A DNA stretch of 64,000 nucleotides from Pseudomonas promysalinigenes (GCF_014269025.2 NZ_CP077094.1:1922001-1986000), one strand, 5' to 3'; positions 1 through 9,346 are shown, counted from the first letter of the stretch. Numbers and translations are program-made. The notes: generated by a model from the sequence alone, not told the origin.

Positions 1-88
1 TGGCGACACTCCTTATGGAATCCGTGGTTATGGACGTTACAGATGCGAGCAGTCTAACAGACGCTCCGCAACCCGCGACACAGAGAGT

Positions 89-116
89 TTGACAGCGTGT
101 TTCATTACGGTATTAT
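89..116 (+). promoter_or_regulatory. Sigma-70 promoter for tRNA-Ser
   Basis: A TTGACA hexamer at 89-94 is followed after 16 bases by TATTAT at 111-116 and then by a G+C-rich discriminator (gcgcccgc). This is the usual form of a strong, stringently controlled stable-RNA promoter. It lies 18 bases upstream of the first tRNA-like sequence. Confidence 0.7.
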
Positions 117-134
117 GGCGCCCGCAAACAAGTT

Positions 135-202
135 GGAAGCGTGGCCGAGTGGTTTAAGGCAACGGTCTTGAAAACCGTCGATGGGCAACTATCCTAGAGT
201 TC
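135..202 (+). pseudogene. 3'-truncated tRNA-Ser (UGA)
   Basis: The sequence follows a class II tRNA-Ser from its first base: acceptor strand GGAAGCG, D arm, anticodon loop CTTGAAA (anticodon TGA) and the long variable arm. It enters the T arm as GAGTTC at 197-202, then loses all similarity at 203. The rest of the T loop, the T stem and the 3' acceptor strand are missing, so no mature tRNA can form. A break in the T loop is where tRNA-targeting integrases often recombine. It sits directly behind the promoter at 89-116. Confidence 0.75.
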
Positions 203-255
203 TTATCCAAGGCCAATCCCAGCTGCATGCTTCAGTCAGTATTCCAGATGCATCC

Positions 256-345
256 GGGGAATTGGCAGAGTGGTTGAATGCACCGGTCTTGAAAACCGGC
301 GAACGTGAGAGCGTTCCCAGGGTTCGAATCCCTGGTTCCCCGCCA
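256..345 (+). tRNA. tRNA-Ser (anticodon UGA), intact
   Basis: A complete 90-base class II tRNA with encoded CCA. Acceptor strands GGGGAAT (256-262) and GTTCCCC (335-341) pair, the anticodon loop CTTGAAA gives TGA, the variable arm is long, and the T arm carries GGTTCGAATCC. It starts 53 bases after the truncated copy. The two genes differ in acceptor, D and variable arms, so this is not a plain tandem duplication. Confidence 0.95.
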
Positions 346-360
346 AATCGCAGTAAATAA

Positions 361-390
361 AGGGCTCAGAGAAATCTGGAGCCCTTTTTT
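361..390 (+). terminator. Rho-independent terminator of tRNA-Ser
   Basis: AGGGCTC (361-367) pairs with GAGCCCT (379-385) across an 11-base loop and runs into six T residues. It lies 15 bases after the CCA end of the intact tRNA. Confidence 0.9.
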
Positions 391-441
391 GTTGCTCGTA
401 TTTCGGCCTCTGACAGCTACGATCACACGCGTCGATCAAGT

Positions 442-1236
442 GTGCAGTCGGCCGTCCCTGGGAATCACGAGTTCTCCCGCGGCCACCTAGACCGCACGCT
501 GATGAAGATGCAACAGGCGGCAGCTGGGCATGTTCATGTTCTGGATAACCAGACACTGGTCGTTGGTGATGTCAGATTTCTAGCGACGACGGCGTGGTCA
601 GATTTTACTTCGACAGGGGATTACCGCGTAGCGATGTCGTTGTGCTGGGGGTGGATGAGCGACTTCACCCAGATCCGAATCGGCGAGGGCTTTAGAAAGC
701 TTCGCCCTGTCGATCTAATCGCTCGCAACATTTGTGCGCGGGACTTTCTGGCTACGGAGTTGGCTAAGGATTTCGGAGGCAAGACCGTCGTCGTCACGCA
801 TCACTACCCGATTGGAAAGGTCGCGCAGGCTGATGCCTGGATTTTCGGCCATACCCATAACGTGGTCGACACGGTCGTTTCGGGATGTCGGCTCACGCGC
901 ATCATACAAGCGATGGGTCAGCAGTATCCTGTGCCGATCACTGCTTATCTGAGCGACGTTGAAATTTCGAACGATTGCGCAGTCGGGGTCGTGGTTGGTC
1001 AAATTGTTCCAGGGTTTATTGAGAAGCGCACAGGGGCATATTTGCTTACGACCACGCCGATCTTCTCGTTGATTAGTGCCGGGCGTTTCTGGGTGGTCGT
1101 TACAAAAGCAGGAAATTTTGTTCTGACTTCCTTCAAGCGCGGAGCGGGCCGGAAGAGTCTTCGAGCACTGATCGCAACCGCTGACTCACCTGACGCATCC
1201 TCGGAGCGCGAGCCAGGCGCCTTTGCGGGCGCCTGA
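442..1236 (+). pseudogene. Truncated calcineurin-like metallophosphoesterase
   Basis: The open frame begins (GTG) at the third metallophosphoesterase motif, PGNHEF. It later has VVVTHHYP and AWIFGHTH, which carry metal-binding histidines. The two N-terminal motifs that supply the first metal ligands (D-x-H and GDxxD) are absent, so roughly 60 residues are missing. The spacing between THH and GHTH is only about 15 residues, against about 40 in intact relatives I recall, which suggests an internal deletion as well. After GHTH the match fades and the last 80 residues look like read-through. I regard this as a remnant, not an active enzyme. A hairpin (1214-1235) overlaps the end of the frame. Confidence 0.6.
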
Positions 1237-1253
1237 AAGGTCGAATATGCGGA

Positions 1254-1607
1254 TCAGTTGAGCGTCGCTAGGAGTGTACGCAAGAAATCCTGACGGCGAT
1301 GAATCGAGCTGAGAATGACGTAGTCGCGTTCGCCATCTGGTGGTAAATGACCACATTCCATTAGGCCGATGATGTAAACCTCCGCCGTCCCTCAGGCCTC
1401 GCGCAGGTCTTGCTCTGTTGTGGATTTGTGGATGTCATCCACTAGGCGTTTCCAACACTCAGCTTGGCGCTTGCCGAGTGGTTCGCTGGAGAAAGATGGA
1501 GCGTGAAGCAGTGAATCGTAGTAGCCGATAGCAGGTTGCGTGCTCAAGCGGGAAGCCCCACAGATTAAATCTGGAGCGATCTTATCATGCGTACACGCAT
1601 TCGCTTG
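1254..1607 (-). pseudogene. Interrupted ORF of unknown function
   Basis: Read on the minus strand, one frame is open from 1607 to 1254 except for a single in-frame TGA at 1392-1394. The translated parts look like protein (for example GYYDSLLHAPSF, GKRQAECWKRLVDD, ERDYVILSSIH and a C-terminal QDFLRTLLATLN). There is no in-frame ATG at the 5' end. I do not recognise the family. It overlaps no convincing gene and lies between two other gene fragments, so I read it as a decayed accessory gene. Confidence 0.4.
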
Positions 1608-1647
1608 TTACTGGCCCGTCAGGGGCAGGCTCCTTGCAATTAGGCGC

Positions 1648-1791
1648 TGCAAGCTGAGCTACGGCCAAGAGTACGAGCTGCATCTCTGCGAGCGCTGCTT
1701 TTTCTCTCAAATAGCTGAGATGAAGAGTGCGCGACGGCTTGCTGTGATGTTCGACGAGGAAGGCGATGCGATTTTGGTTAATGACGCTTAG
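1648..1791 (+). pseudogene. 3' fragment of a CxxC protein gene
   Basis: The last 47 codons of a longer open frame (from 1540) read like the C-terminal half of a small cysteine-containing protein: EYELHLCERCFF, then IAEMKSARRLAVMFDEEG. The upstream part of the frame is antisense to the interrupted ORF at 1254-1607 and has no protein-like character. The CERC motif recalls small zinc-ribbon hypothetical proteins of Pseudomonas accessory regions, but I cannot name it. There is no ribosome binding site for an internal start. Confidence 0.3.
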
Positions 1792-1972
1792 GCAAACCGG
1801 ATAGGGTGTAAAAGACTGCCCTCATTGGCTTTACCTCTTACATTCGCTGAGTGGGTGTAGGCTATTCGCTTCGATTCACTCAACAAATAGCCTGGATAAA
1901 TCAAGACTTTCTCACTTGGAGTGTAAATTTTGTTGAGCGTCTGAGACCAAGCGGGCTCGCTCCACTCAACCA

Positions 1973-2488
1973 TCATTTGCCAGGAGGGAAATCTATCTCT
2001 GTCATGGCCACGTTGTTCAGGTAGTTGGTCAAGGTGAGCAGAGAAACTTGGGCGATCACATCCACGATCTTGGCATCGTCCAGGCCTGCCTCACGAGCGG
2101 CTGCCAACTGCGCATCGCTGAGCTGGCCCCGGCTCAAGGTTATCGCCCTGGCCAGTGCAGCCACGCCATCAAGCGTGCCGGCACGTGCAGCCAGCAGGTC
2201 ATCGGGATCGAGGCCAACCTTGCTGCCAAAGAAGCTGTGTGCGGCAACGCAGTAGTCGCAGCCATTGACCTCGGAGGCGGCCAGCGCCGCGATCTCACGT
2301 TCGGCGGGGGTCAAACTGTTCTTGTTCAGCGCTTGCGACAGTGCCAAGTAGCCACTGAGCGCCGCTGGCGAATGGGCGAGGGTGGCAAAAGCATTCGGGA
2401 TGAAGCCCAGGCCTTTCTCAACGCCCTGGAGGGAGGTACGGGCAGCGGAAGGGGCCTGGTCGAGCGACAGAGCTTGAATACGCGTCAT
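1973..2488 (-). CDS. AhpD-like carboxymuconolactone decarboxylase-family protein
   Basis: A 171-residue protein of the AhpD/CMD alpha-helical fold. The redox motif CDYCVAAH (C-x-x-C-x-x-x-H, about residues 76-83) is intact and marks the peroxidase-type branch, so the likely role is thiol-dependent peroxide reduction. The true substrate is unknown. The start ATG at 2488 follows a GAGGAA about eight bases upstream. It is the last of three closely spaced minus-strand genes (33-base gap from the SDR upstream), probably one operon divergent from the GlxA-type regulator. Confidence 0.85.
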   Translation of the reverse strand: MTRIQALSLDQAPSAARTSLQGVEKGLGFIPNAFATLAHSPAALSGYLALSQALNKNSLTPAEREIAALAASEVNGCDYCVAAHSFFGSKVGLDPDDLLAARAGTLDGVAALARAITLSRGQLSDAQLAAAREAGLDDAKIVDVIAQVSLLTLTNYLNNVAMTEIDFPPGK

Positions 2489-2521
2489 ATTCAGTTCCTC
2501 GGAATAGGTTCGGGTTCGGCT

Positions 2522-3286
2522 TCAGGCAACGGGTATCGGGTTATCAACCAGCGACTGGTTGAACTGATGAATCAGTTTGTGCTCATTCGCTCCCTGGTTG
2601 GCGCGCAGCGGGAGGACGCGATCCACCAGCACTTCAGTAGTGGCCGATTCGAGCTTGGCCAGCGTTTCCTGAATGAAGTCATTCAGCGGCATGGCGCGTT
2701 TATCACCGCTCTTGTGAATGAGGTCGGTGTCAACCCACGGCGGCGCGATTTCCAATACCTTGACGCTGGTGTCACGCAAACTGAACCGCTGCGACAGCGA
2801 GTAGGAGTGAATGGCTGCCTTGGTCGCCGAATAGAGGGCAGTGGCTGCCAGCGGCAGGTAGGCCAGCACCGAACTGTTATTGATAATGTAGGCGTCCGCT
2901 TGACCCTTGAGATGCTCCACGAAGGCAGCGCTGACGCGTACTGGGCCCAGCAGGTTGGTCTGCAGCAGGCTCACCGCCTGTTCGTCGTCGTAGTCTCCGG
3001 AAGCCGGGTTGTCGAAAGGCATGATCCCGGCATTGTTGATGATCACGTTCAATTCCGGATAACGGCGGATCACCTCCTGAGCCACCTGTTTGATCTGCTG
3101 CGGATCGTTAATGTCCAGGCGCACGGTATCGATACCGGGATTGGCCTGGGCGATCTCATTCAGCAGTGCCTGACGACGCCCTGCAACGATCACTTTGTTG
3201 CCACGTTGATGGAATGCCTCGGCCAGGGCGCGGCCAATGCCTGAAGTACCACCTGTGATGAAGATAGTGTTTTCGCTGGGCTTCAT
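2522..3286 (-). CDS. SDR oxidoreductase (DltE-like)
   Basis: A 254-residue classical short-chain dehydrogenase. The cofactor motif TGGTSGIG is at residues 11-18, NNAG at 84-87, the catalytic serine at about 138 and the Tyr-x-x-x-Lys pair at 152 and 156 (YSATK). AGRR after the second beta strand suggests NADP(H). The substrate cannot be told. It starts 16 bases after the preceding SDR stops, with an AGGA about nine bases before the ATG, which supports co-transcription with both neighbours. The second SDR is clearly different in sequence, so this is not a recent duplication. Confidence 0.88.
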   Translation of the reverse strand: MKPSENTIFITGGTSGIGRALAEAFHQRGNKVIVAGRRQALLNEIAQANPGIDTVRLDINDPQQIKQVAQEVIRRYPELNVIINNAGIMPFDNPASGDYDDEQAVSLLQTNLLGPVRVSAAFVEHLKGQADAYIINNSSVLAYLPLAATALYSATKAAIHSYSLSQRFSLRDTSVKVLEIAPPWVDTDLIHKSGDKRAMPLNDFIQETLAKLESATTEVLVDRVLPLRANQGANEHKLIHQFNQSLVDNPIPVA

Positions 3287-3302
3287 GATCCGATTCCTTT
3301 GA

Positions 3303-4103
3303 TTAGCAGTTGGCGTTGTAACGCGGGGCCAGCTGGTTGCTGGACAGCTGGCTTAACAGGGCTTGCCGGCTGGCTTCGTAGCGTTCGAAGGCTTGCAGAT
3401 CGTGCATTGAGGGAATGGAGATCAGTACCTGGTCATCGAAATCCTGCAGAGCGCCGTCCACCAGATCCTGAGCTGACATAACGATGCCTGGATCGAGGTT
3501 CTCGACCGGCAAACCACCGATCTGCCAGAAGTCCGTCGCGGTGGCCCCTGGTAGCACCGCCTGCACCTGGATGCCGCTGTCCGCCAGTTCCTTGTACAGA
3601 GACTGAGTAAAAGCGGTGACATAAGCCTTGCTCCCGCCGTACACGCCGTTCAGCAATTCTGGAGCCAGGCTGACGATGGAGGAGATGTTGATCACGGCGC
3701 CTTGTTTGCGAGCCACAAACCCTGGAATAGCTGCATAGGTGAGGCGAGTGAGGGCGGTGACGTTGAGGGTGATCATCTCGACCATGCGCTCGACGTCACT
3801 TTCCAGCAGGCGGGTATGGGTGCCGATGCCAGCGTTGTTCACCAGCAGGCTGATGCTGGCGTCTCCACGCAGCTTGCGTTCGACCTTGGCCAGATCGGTC
3901 GCGTCAGCCAAATCTGCCGGAAACACTTCCACGTTCTGGCGGGTTTCCGTGGTCAGCCGGCTGGCCAGAGTGTTAAGCCTTTCACGATTGCGAGCTACCA
4001 GTACAAGGTCATAACCCCGTCGAGCCAAGCGTTCAGCGTAGATGGAACCGATGCCGGTGGAGGCGCCGGTGATGAGGGCAGTGCCCTTGTGATGCTGCGT
4101 CAT
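3303..4103 (-). CDS. SDR oxidoreductase
   Basis: A 266-residue short-chain dehydrogenase with TGASTGIG at 12-19, NNAG at 89-92, serine near 141 and YGGSK (Tyr155, Lys159). VARNR after beta-2 favours NADP(H). Two ATG codons sit six bases apart. The one at 4103 lies seven bases from a GGAG, whereas the one at 4109 lies only one base from it, so 4103 is chosen. The longer frame up to 4169 lacks a ribosome binding site. It is the first gene of the minus-strand operon and divergent from the regulator at 4209. The substrate is unknown. Confidence 0.88.
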   Translation of the reverse strand: MTQHHKGTALITGASTGIGSIYAERLARRGYDLVLVARNRERLNTLASRLTTETRQNVEVFPADLADATDLAKVERKLRGDASISLLVNNAGIGTHTRLLESDVERMVEMITLNVTALTRLTYAAIPGFVARKQGAVINISSIVSLAPELLNGVYGGSKAYVTAFTQSLYKELADSGIQVQAVLPGATATDFWQIGGLPVENLDPGIVMSAQDLVDGALQDFDDQVLISIPSMHDLQAFERYEASRQALLSQLSSNQLAPRYNANC

Positions 4104-4208
4104 GGTCATGCTCCGTTGTTTGGTGTGAAGCCATGATGCAGAAGGTCGATTTCGTCTTAAACGACGCATATGATACGTTTTTAGGACATCAACGAATTGG
4201 GCTTAACT

Positions 4209-5159
4209 ATGCACAGGGTCGGCTATTTGATCACCGAAGGTTTCCAGATTATGTCGCTGGCGACACAGGCTGTGTTCGAGTTCGCGAACATCGTCGCTGG
4301 TGAAGCGGTCTACAAGATTCAGAATTTTTCCATCGAGGGCGGCACGGTGCGTTCTTCCTTGGGGATGTACATGGACACGCTGCCGCTGGGGGCTCCCGGT
4401 CTGGCCGACACCTGGATGATCACTGGCACGTTGACCCCCCTGACGCCGCCGAGCGAGCAAGTGCTGGCAAGCGTGCGGGGCTTTGTCGACAGCGCTAGAC
4501 GCACCGCAGGCCTCTGCACCGGCTGCTTCGTCCTGGCCCAGGCCGGCGTGCTTGATAACCGCCGAGCTACGACCCACTGGGCCTACGCAAAGAAGCTCCG
4601 TGAGTTGCACCCGAATATCGAAGTCGAGGAAGACCGTATATTCATCGTGGATGGGCAGATCTGGACGTCTGCGGGCATGACTGCCGCCCTGGATATGGCA
4701 TTGGGCATGGTGGAGAAAGATCTCGGCACCGAGATGGCCAGGTCGGTGGCAAGAAAGTTGGTGATGCATCAGCGCCGCTCCGGTGGGCAATCCCAACATT
4801 CCGAGCTGCTGACACTGTCTCCGAAATCAGATCGGATTCAGGCAGCCCTCGATTACGCACGGAAGAATTTGAGCCGACCATTGAGCGTTGAGGAGCTCGC
4901 AGAAGCAGTGCATTTGAGCCCCCGCCAGTTTACTCGCGTATTCACTGCCGAGACCGGTCAATCACCCGCCAAGGCTGTGGAGAGCCTGCGCCTGGAGGCA
5001 GCCCGCTTGATGATCGAGCAGAGCCGTCATAGCCTGGATGTTGTGGCGAAGGAAACCGGATTCAGGGATCGCCGGCATATGCGAGAGGTCTTCATTCGTG
5101 GTTATGGCGTCCCGCCCCAGGCAGTGCGAAGGGATGCTCGGCGTGTGGTGTCTGCTTAA
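4209..5159 (+). CDS. GlxA-type AraC-family regulator
   Basis: A 316-residue regulator with an N-terminal DJ-1/PfpI (class I glutamine amidotransferase-like) domain, residues about 4-185 with GLCTGCFVLAQAG at the nucleophile elbow. The C-terminal AraC DNA-binding domain (about 215-312) holds two helix-turn-helix units (LSVEELAEAVHLSPRQFTRVF and DVVAKETGFRDRRHMREVF). In this family the first domain is usually a ligand sensor. The start ATG at 4209 precedes MHRVGYLITEGF. The gene is divergent from the SDR operon across 105 bases, so it probably controls that operon. Confidence 0.88.
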   Translation: MHRVGYLITEGFQIMSLATQAVFEFANIVAGEAVYKIQNFSIEGGTVRSSLGMYMDTLPLGAPGLADTWMITGTLTPLTPPSEQVLASVRGFVDSARRTAGLCTGCFVLAQAGVLDNRRATTHWAYAKKLRELHPNIEVEEDRIFIVDGQIWTSAGMTAALDMALGMVEKDLGTEMARSVARKLVMHQRRSGGQSQHSELLTLSPKSDRIQAALDYARKNLSRPLSVEELAEAVHLSPRQFTRVFTAETGQSPAKAVESLRLEAARLMIEQSRHSLDVVAKETGFRDRRHMREVFIRGYGVPPQAVRRDARRVVSA

Positions 5160-5193
5160 TGCAAGGGCCACACTGGTGGCCCCGACTTCTGCG

Positions 5194-6039
5194 TTAAACC
5201 GACGTAAAAGCGGCTATATGGCGAGCCGCCGCCTGCGGGTACTGCATATGTGGGCCGTGACCTGCACTGGCGAAGCTCACTAGCGTCAACGTGGGAAGCT
5301 GACGGCTGAGGGCATACCAGTTTTCAACCGGGAAGACGATGTCGTGATCAGCGCCCAGGTGAAGCACAGGGATCGTGGTGGTTTTCAGTGCGTTCAGTAC
5401 CGCTTCAACTGGAAAAACCGGATTCTTTGGGCCTTCGCCGAGTTGCTGGGCTGCCCACTGAACAGGAACCTTAGGGCCACGTTCTTGAGTCCGTAATGAA
5501 AGCCGCGCCCAGGCGCTCTCAGCCGTGGCTCGGCTATCCCCAGAGCCCGGCTCGAAGAATAAGCTTACGAAATCTTCGAAGTCATTTTCTCGACGAGCCA
5601 TCTCGTAGAACAGCGCTTCGCCGGGTTTTACAAGGTGCCCAGGGGGAGTAGTGCCAATCAGCACGGCATGGCTTACCAGTTGTGGAGCTTGGGCGAGTAC
5701 AACCTGAGCGGCTATGCCGCCAAGTGACCACCCGCCGATGACCACTTTGCCAAGCTGCAGCGCGTGAATGAGTTCGATAGCGTCTTTCGCAAGTGACCCG
5801 GGATTGTAGCTGGGGTAGCCGCCTGATAGGCCCAATCCGCTGTAGTCAAAAATGGTGACCTGGAAGCCAAGCTCAGCAAGGTTGTCCAGAAACAGTGGAT
5901 CCCAGTCGTCCATGGTGCCGCGATAGCGAACAAGCAGGACGAGCGGCTGGCCGCTGCCGATGGTTCGATAAGCCAGGCGGCGGTCGCTTAGATCAATGAA
6001 CTGGGTAGGGGCGCTAACGCTGGGCGATGTAACAGTCAT
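5194..6039 (-). CDS. Alpha/beta hydrolase
   Basis: A 281-residue alpha/beta-hydrolase-fold protein. The nucleophile elbow GWSLGG places Ser105; GADHD supplies the likely acid and AGHGPHM the histidine. The usual HG of the oxyanion strand is replaced by VRYRG. The start MTVTSPS at 6039 is preferred because family similarity begins about ten residues later; the frame runs on up to 6129 with unconvincing sequence. It is convergent with the GlxA-type regulator and lies 150 bases from the IS remnant, so its own promoter region may have been altered. The substrate is unknown. Confidence 0.8.
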   Translation of the reverse strand: MTVTSPSVSAPTQFIDLSDRRLAYRTIGSGQPLVLLVRYRGTMDDWDPLFLDNLAELGFQVTIFDYSGLGLSGGYPSYNPGSLAKDAIELIHALQLGKVVIGGWSLGGIAAQVVLAQAPQLVSHAVLIGTTPPGHLVKPGEALFYEMARRENDFEDFVSLFFEPGSGDSRATAESAWARLSLRTQERGPKVPVQWAAQQLGEGPKNPVFPVEAVLNALKTTTIPVLHLGADHDIVFPVENWYALSRQLPTLTLVSFASAGHGPHMQYPQAAARHIAAFTSV

Positions 6040-6192
6040 GATGGGCACATCCGTGATGTTGGGTGATGAGCAATCCTGGCCTCTAAGCTGCAGTCTATAA
6101 ACGTCGTTAAGGGGCGTGATTCGAGACATGTGCCCATCGCCCTGGCTATTTGCTCAGCGGTTTTCTTCCGTCATTTCGCTGTCTTCGTCCTG

Positions 6193-7366
<1,174 letters not shown>

Positions 7367-7434
7367 ACGCCGCAGCCGGGCGGGGTTTATCTTGAGGCCG
7401 GGCACTTTCTTCATCAGTTCCTCGCTCAGGCTAT
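7367..7434 (-). pseudogene. Fragment of a P2 gpR-like tail-completion gene
   Basis: On the minus strand just after the Rz1 stop, one frame reads NPDSLSEELMKKVPGLKINP followed by ARLRRG. This resembles the N-terminus of phage P2 gpR-type tail-completion proteins (N-x-DSLR...P-x-L-x-x-NPxRL). In P2-like phages gpR follows lysB and lysC, as here. The frame ends where the IS begins, so the rest was lost. The start codon is not clear. The match is from memory of the family and rests on about 25 residues. Confidence 0.35.
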
Positions 7435-7694
7435 CGGGGTTGGTGGTTCACCTGATATTGGTACACGCTGTCCACCTGAGCCGCGCACTCGGCCCAAGCT
7501 AGTTCCGTGCGTTCCTGGTCACTGAGCAGATGGCCGTTCGTTCCCGGCGTGGTCGCCGGCAGTTGGCACGGCACTACCACTGGACAACCACTGACGATAA
7601 GCGTCGGCTCCGGTGATAGCGGGGCGCTCGCGCAGCCGGCGAGCAGCATCAGGTAAAGGCTGATCAGCCCAGTTTCGCAGTGTTTCGTTGTCAT
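7431..7694 (-). CDS. Rz1-like outer-membrane spanin (LysC-type)
   Basis: An 87-residue small lipoprotein. A signal segment ends in the lipobox LAGC (Cys21), followed by a proline-rich stretch, as in Rz1 spanins. Rz1 proteins sit in the outer membrane and bind Rz to fuse the two membranes at the end of phage lysis. Most of the gene overlaps the Rz gene in another frame (7519-7694), the embedded arrangement typical of Rz/Rz1 pairs. The frame is intact. Confidence 0.75.
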   Translation of the reverse strand: MTTKHCETGLISLYLMLLAGCASAPLSPEPTLIVSGCPVVVPCQLPATTPGTNGHLLSDQERTELAWAECAAQVDSVYQYQVNHQPR

Positions 7695-7983
7695 GCTTGA
7701 GGCTCTCTATCAGGCGCTCGCGCTCGGCCAGGCCGGTGCGCAGGGTACTCTGGAGTTTGCGCAGCTGCGCCTGCACTTGGCGTTCGTGCTCCAGGGTAGA
7801 TTGCAGCGCTGTGGCGGTGGCGCGGTTGCGGCGGGCTTCGGTCTCGGCGGTTGCTAGCTGCTGCGTCAGACCCTCGGCGTTTTTCTGCTCCACCAACAGT
7901 TGAGTCCGTTGCCACCACCCCCACGCGCCAACCGTGGTGGCTGCGGCCAACGCCGCTCCTAGCAAGCTGTTGCGCAGGTCCAT
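7519..7983 (-). CDS. Rz-like inner-membrane spanin (LysB-type)
   Basis: A 154-residue protein with one N-terminal membrane segment (LLGAALAAATTVGAWGWW) and a long charged, coiled-coil periplasmic part, as in Rz/LysB spanins. The ATG at 7983 overlaps the endolysin stop in the form TGATG, which implies coupled translation; a GTG one codon earlier is also possible. The C-terminal LPDAARRLRERP pattern is common in LysB proteins of Pseudomonas phages and tailocins. With the endolysin and Rz1 it makes a full degradative lysis module. No holin was identified. Confidence 0.8.
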   Translation of the reverse strand: MDLRNSLLGAALAAATTVGAWGWWQRTQLLVEQKNAEGLTQQLATAETEARRNRATATALQSTLEHERQVQAQLRKLQSTLRTGLAERERLIESLKHDNETLRNWADQPLPDAARRLRERPAITGADAYRQWLSSGSAVPTAGDHAGNERPSAQ

Positions 7984-8816
7984 CACGCGGCTACCAGAGC
8001 AAGGTTCTGGTGGCGCTCGAAGGCACGCTCAAGCTTCACGTCGTACAGGTTACGCTGGTAGTCGGGACCGTTGTACAGCCTGGCGACCGTCGCCCACTGC
8101 TGTGCCTTCAAGGCCTTGAGCAGGTCGGCGTCGGCCTCGATGTAGCGGACGAAGGCCTCAAGGTGGTCCGCTTCGCTGCGGTTCATCGCCGCCACGAAGT
8201 CGTGGATGCTCAAGTAATTCAGGCGCTGCCAGTGGTACCCCATGACTTGAAACGCGCCCCAGCTCGCAGACTCCAGCGCCGCCAGTTCATCCAGCCGACA
8301 AGCCTGGGCCAGACGCTGATGCTCGGCGGTTCCGCCGATGTAACCGCCGGCCTTCGGGTTGACCAGAGTGGGCGCCTGCTTGGCAAGCAACAAAGTGCGC
8401 CGTATCAGCTGCTGCTGGTCGTCGGCAGGCGTGCGCGGCAGTTGCAAGCGCTCGTACATGACGTGCCGCTCGAAAAGGATGACTGGCTTGCCGTTGCTCA
8501 GGAAACCGAACCCTTTGGATTCGACCTCATTGAGCGCGTACACCGCCGCCACAGCCACCCCCAGGCGCAGTGATGCCTGCAGCAGGTCCGCGTGCTTGAG
8601 GAGTTTCCCGGTGTCCAGCCCCTGCAGGCCAGCCAAGGTTTTCGGCCCGGCGATACCATCGCCGACCAGACCGGCCTTGACCTGGTAGGCCCTCACCGCG
8701 GCTTCGGTGGCATCGCCGAAGAAGCCGTCTGCCATCAGCTGGGCGCCTCTGTCATTGAGCTTGCGCTGCAGGTGCCGAACCGCCTGGGAGCGGTCGCCGT
8801 ATCGAAAAGTAGTCAT
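7983..8816 (-). CDS. Phage endolysin: PG-binding domain plus N-acetylmuramidase
   Basis: A 277-residue enzyme. Residues 5-65 form a peptidoglycan-binding domain (GDRSQAVRHLQRKL, GFFGDATEAAVRAYQ). Residues about 85-275 match the DUF3380 N-acetylmuramidase domain, with ALNEVESKGFGF supplying the probable catalytic Glu97 and PVILFERH next to it. It cleaves the glycan backbone of peptidoglycan. The ATG at 8816 has AGAGGAAA about seven bases upstream; the longer frame to 8969 has no family similarity. There is no signal peptide, so export would need a holin. It may be a remnant of a P2-like prophage or a tailocin locus. Confidence 0.85.
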   Translation of the reverse strand: MTTFRYGDRSQAVRHLQRKLNDRGAQLMADGFFGDATEAAVRAYQVKAGLVGDGIAGPKTLAGLQGLDTGKLLKHADLLQASLRLGVAVAAVYALNEVESKGFGFLSNGKPVILFERHVMYERLQLPRTPADDQQQLIRRTLLLAKQAPTLVNPKAGGYIGGTAEHQRLAQACRLDELAALESASWGAFQVMGYHWQRLNYLSIHDFVAAMNRSEADHLEAFVRYIEADADLLKALKAQQWATVARLYNGPDYQRNLYDVKLERAFERHQNLALVAA

Positions 8817-9346
8817 GCAGTTTCCTCTTCTCGTGTGATGAAATTCTTCGCGGTTGCACGGATGAACATGGCGCCCAGCAAGCCAACGGCGCGGCCGCTT
8901 GTGGGCCGTAATGGCGCCGAAGCGTCGGTGGGCAGTGTCGTCGTGCTGGGGGCGGTTGTGTTCGGTCACTACAGATCGGCGCAGTTGTCGGTATTTCTGG
9001 CCATTCTGGGATTCCTCGTTGCGGTGGCGGTGTGCCTGGCGATGAGGACATGGTCGGCATCGCGCGCGGTCACGGCAATGCGCTGTACTTGTAGGTGCAA
9101 TGGCTACAAAGCAGACAGATAAGGATTACGCGCGCAGTCGCCAATGCCCATATTGGCGTTGTGAACATCGACCCTTTGTGAATGGCCTAGTGAGCAGAGT
9201 GCTATCACGTACACGGCTTACTTGATGAGTAGTGGGTCTAACAGGGGCTTCACCTTGGTGGCCGCCTATCTCCACGGATGCAATTGCCCTGAACTTTGGC
9301 CGCTGCCTGACTGCCTTTACTCATAGACAACGTTGAGGAGAACCCT
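8817..9346. other. Intergenic stretch without a supported gene
   Basis: No convincing gene is seen over 530 bases. A plus-strand frame from about 8838 to 9122 would encode one hydrophobic segment (SVFLAILGFLVAVAVCLAM) but has no ribosome binding site. A holin would be expected upstream of the endolysin on the minus strand, and no intact one is present. The end of the stretch (9336-9341) holds the GAGGAG ribosome binding site of the 53-codon ORF. Confidence 0.5.

Noticed and set aside
1788..1976. 62-codon minus-strand ORF downstream of the AhpD-like gene
   Set aside because: Tempting because it is in line with the operon, but it has no ribosome binding site and no protein-like pattern.
2048..3244. 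Plus-strand 398-codon frame
   Set aside because: Antisense to the AhpD-like and SDR genes, which have full sets of family motifs; no ribosome binding site.
8838..9122. Plus-strand one-helix protein or holin
   Set aside because: There is a hydrophobic run, but no ribosome binding site, it points away from the endolysin and its C-terminal part is Arg/Cys-rich as in random frames.
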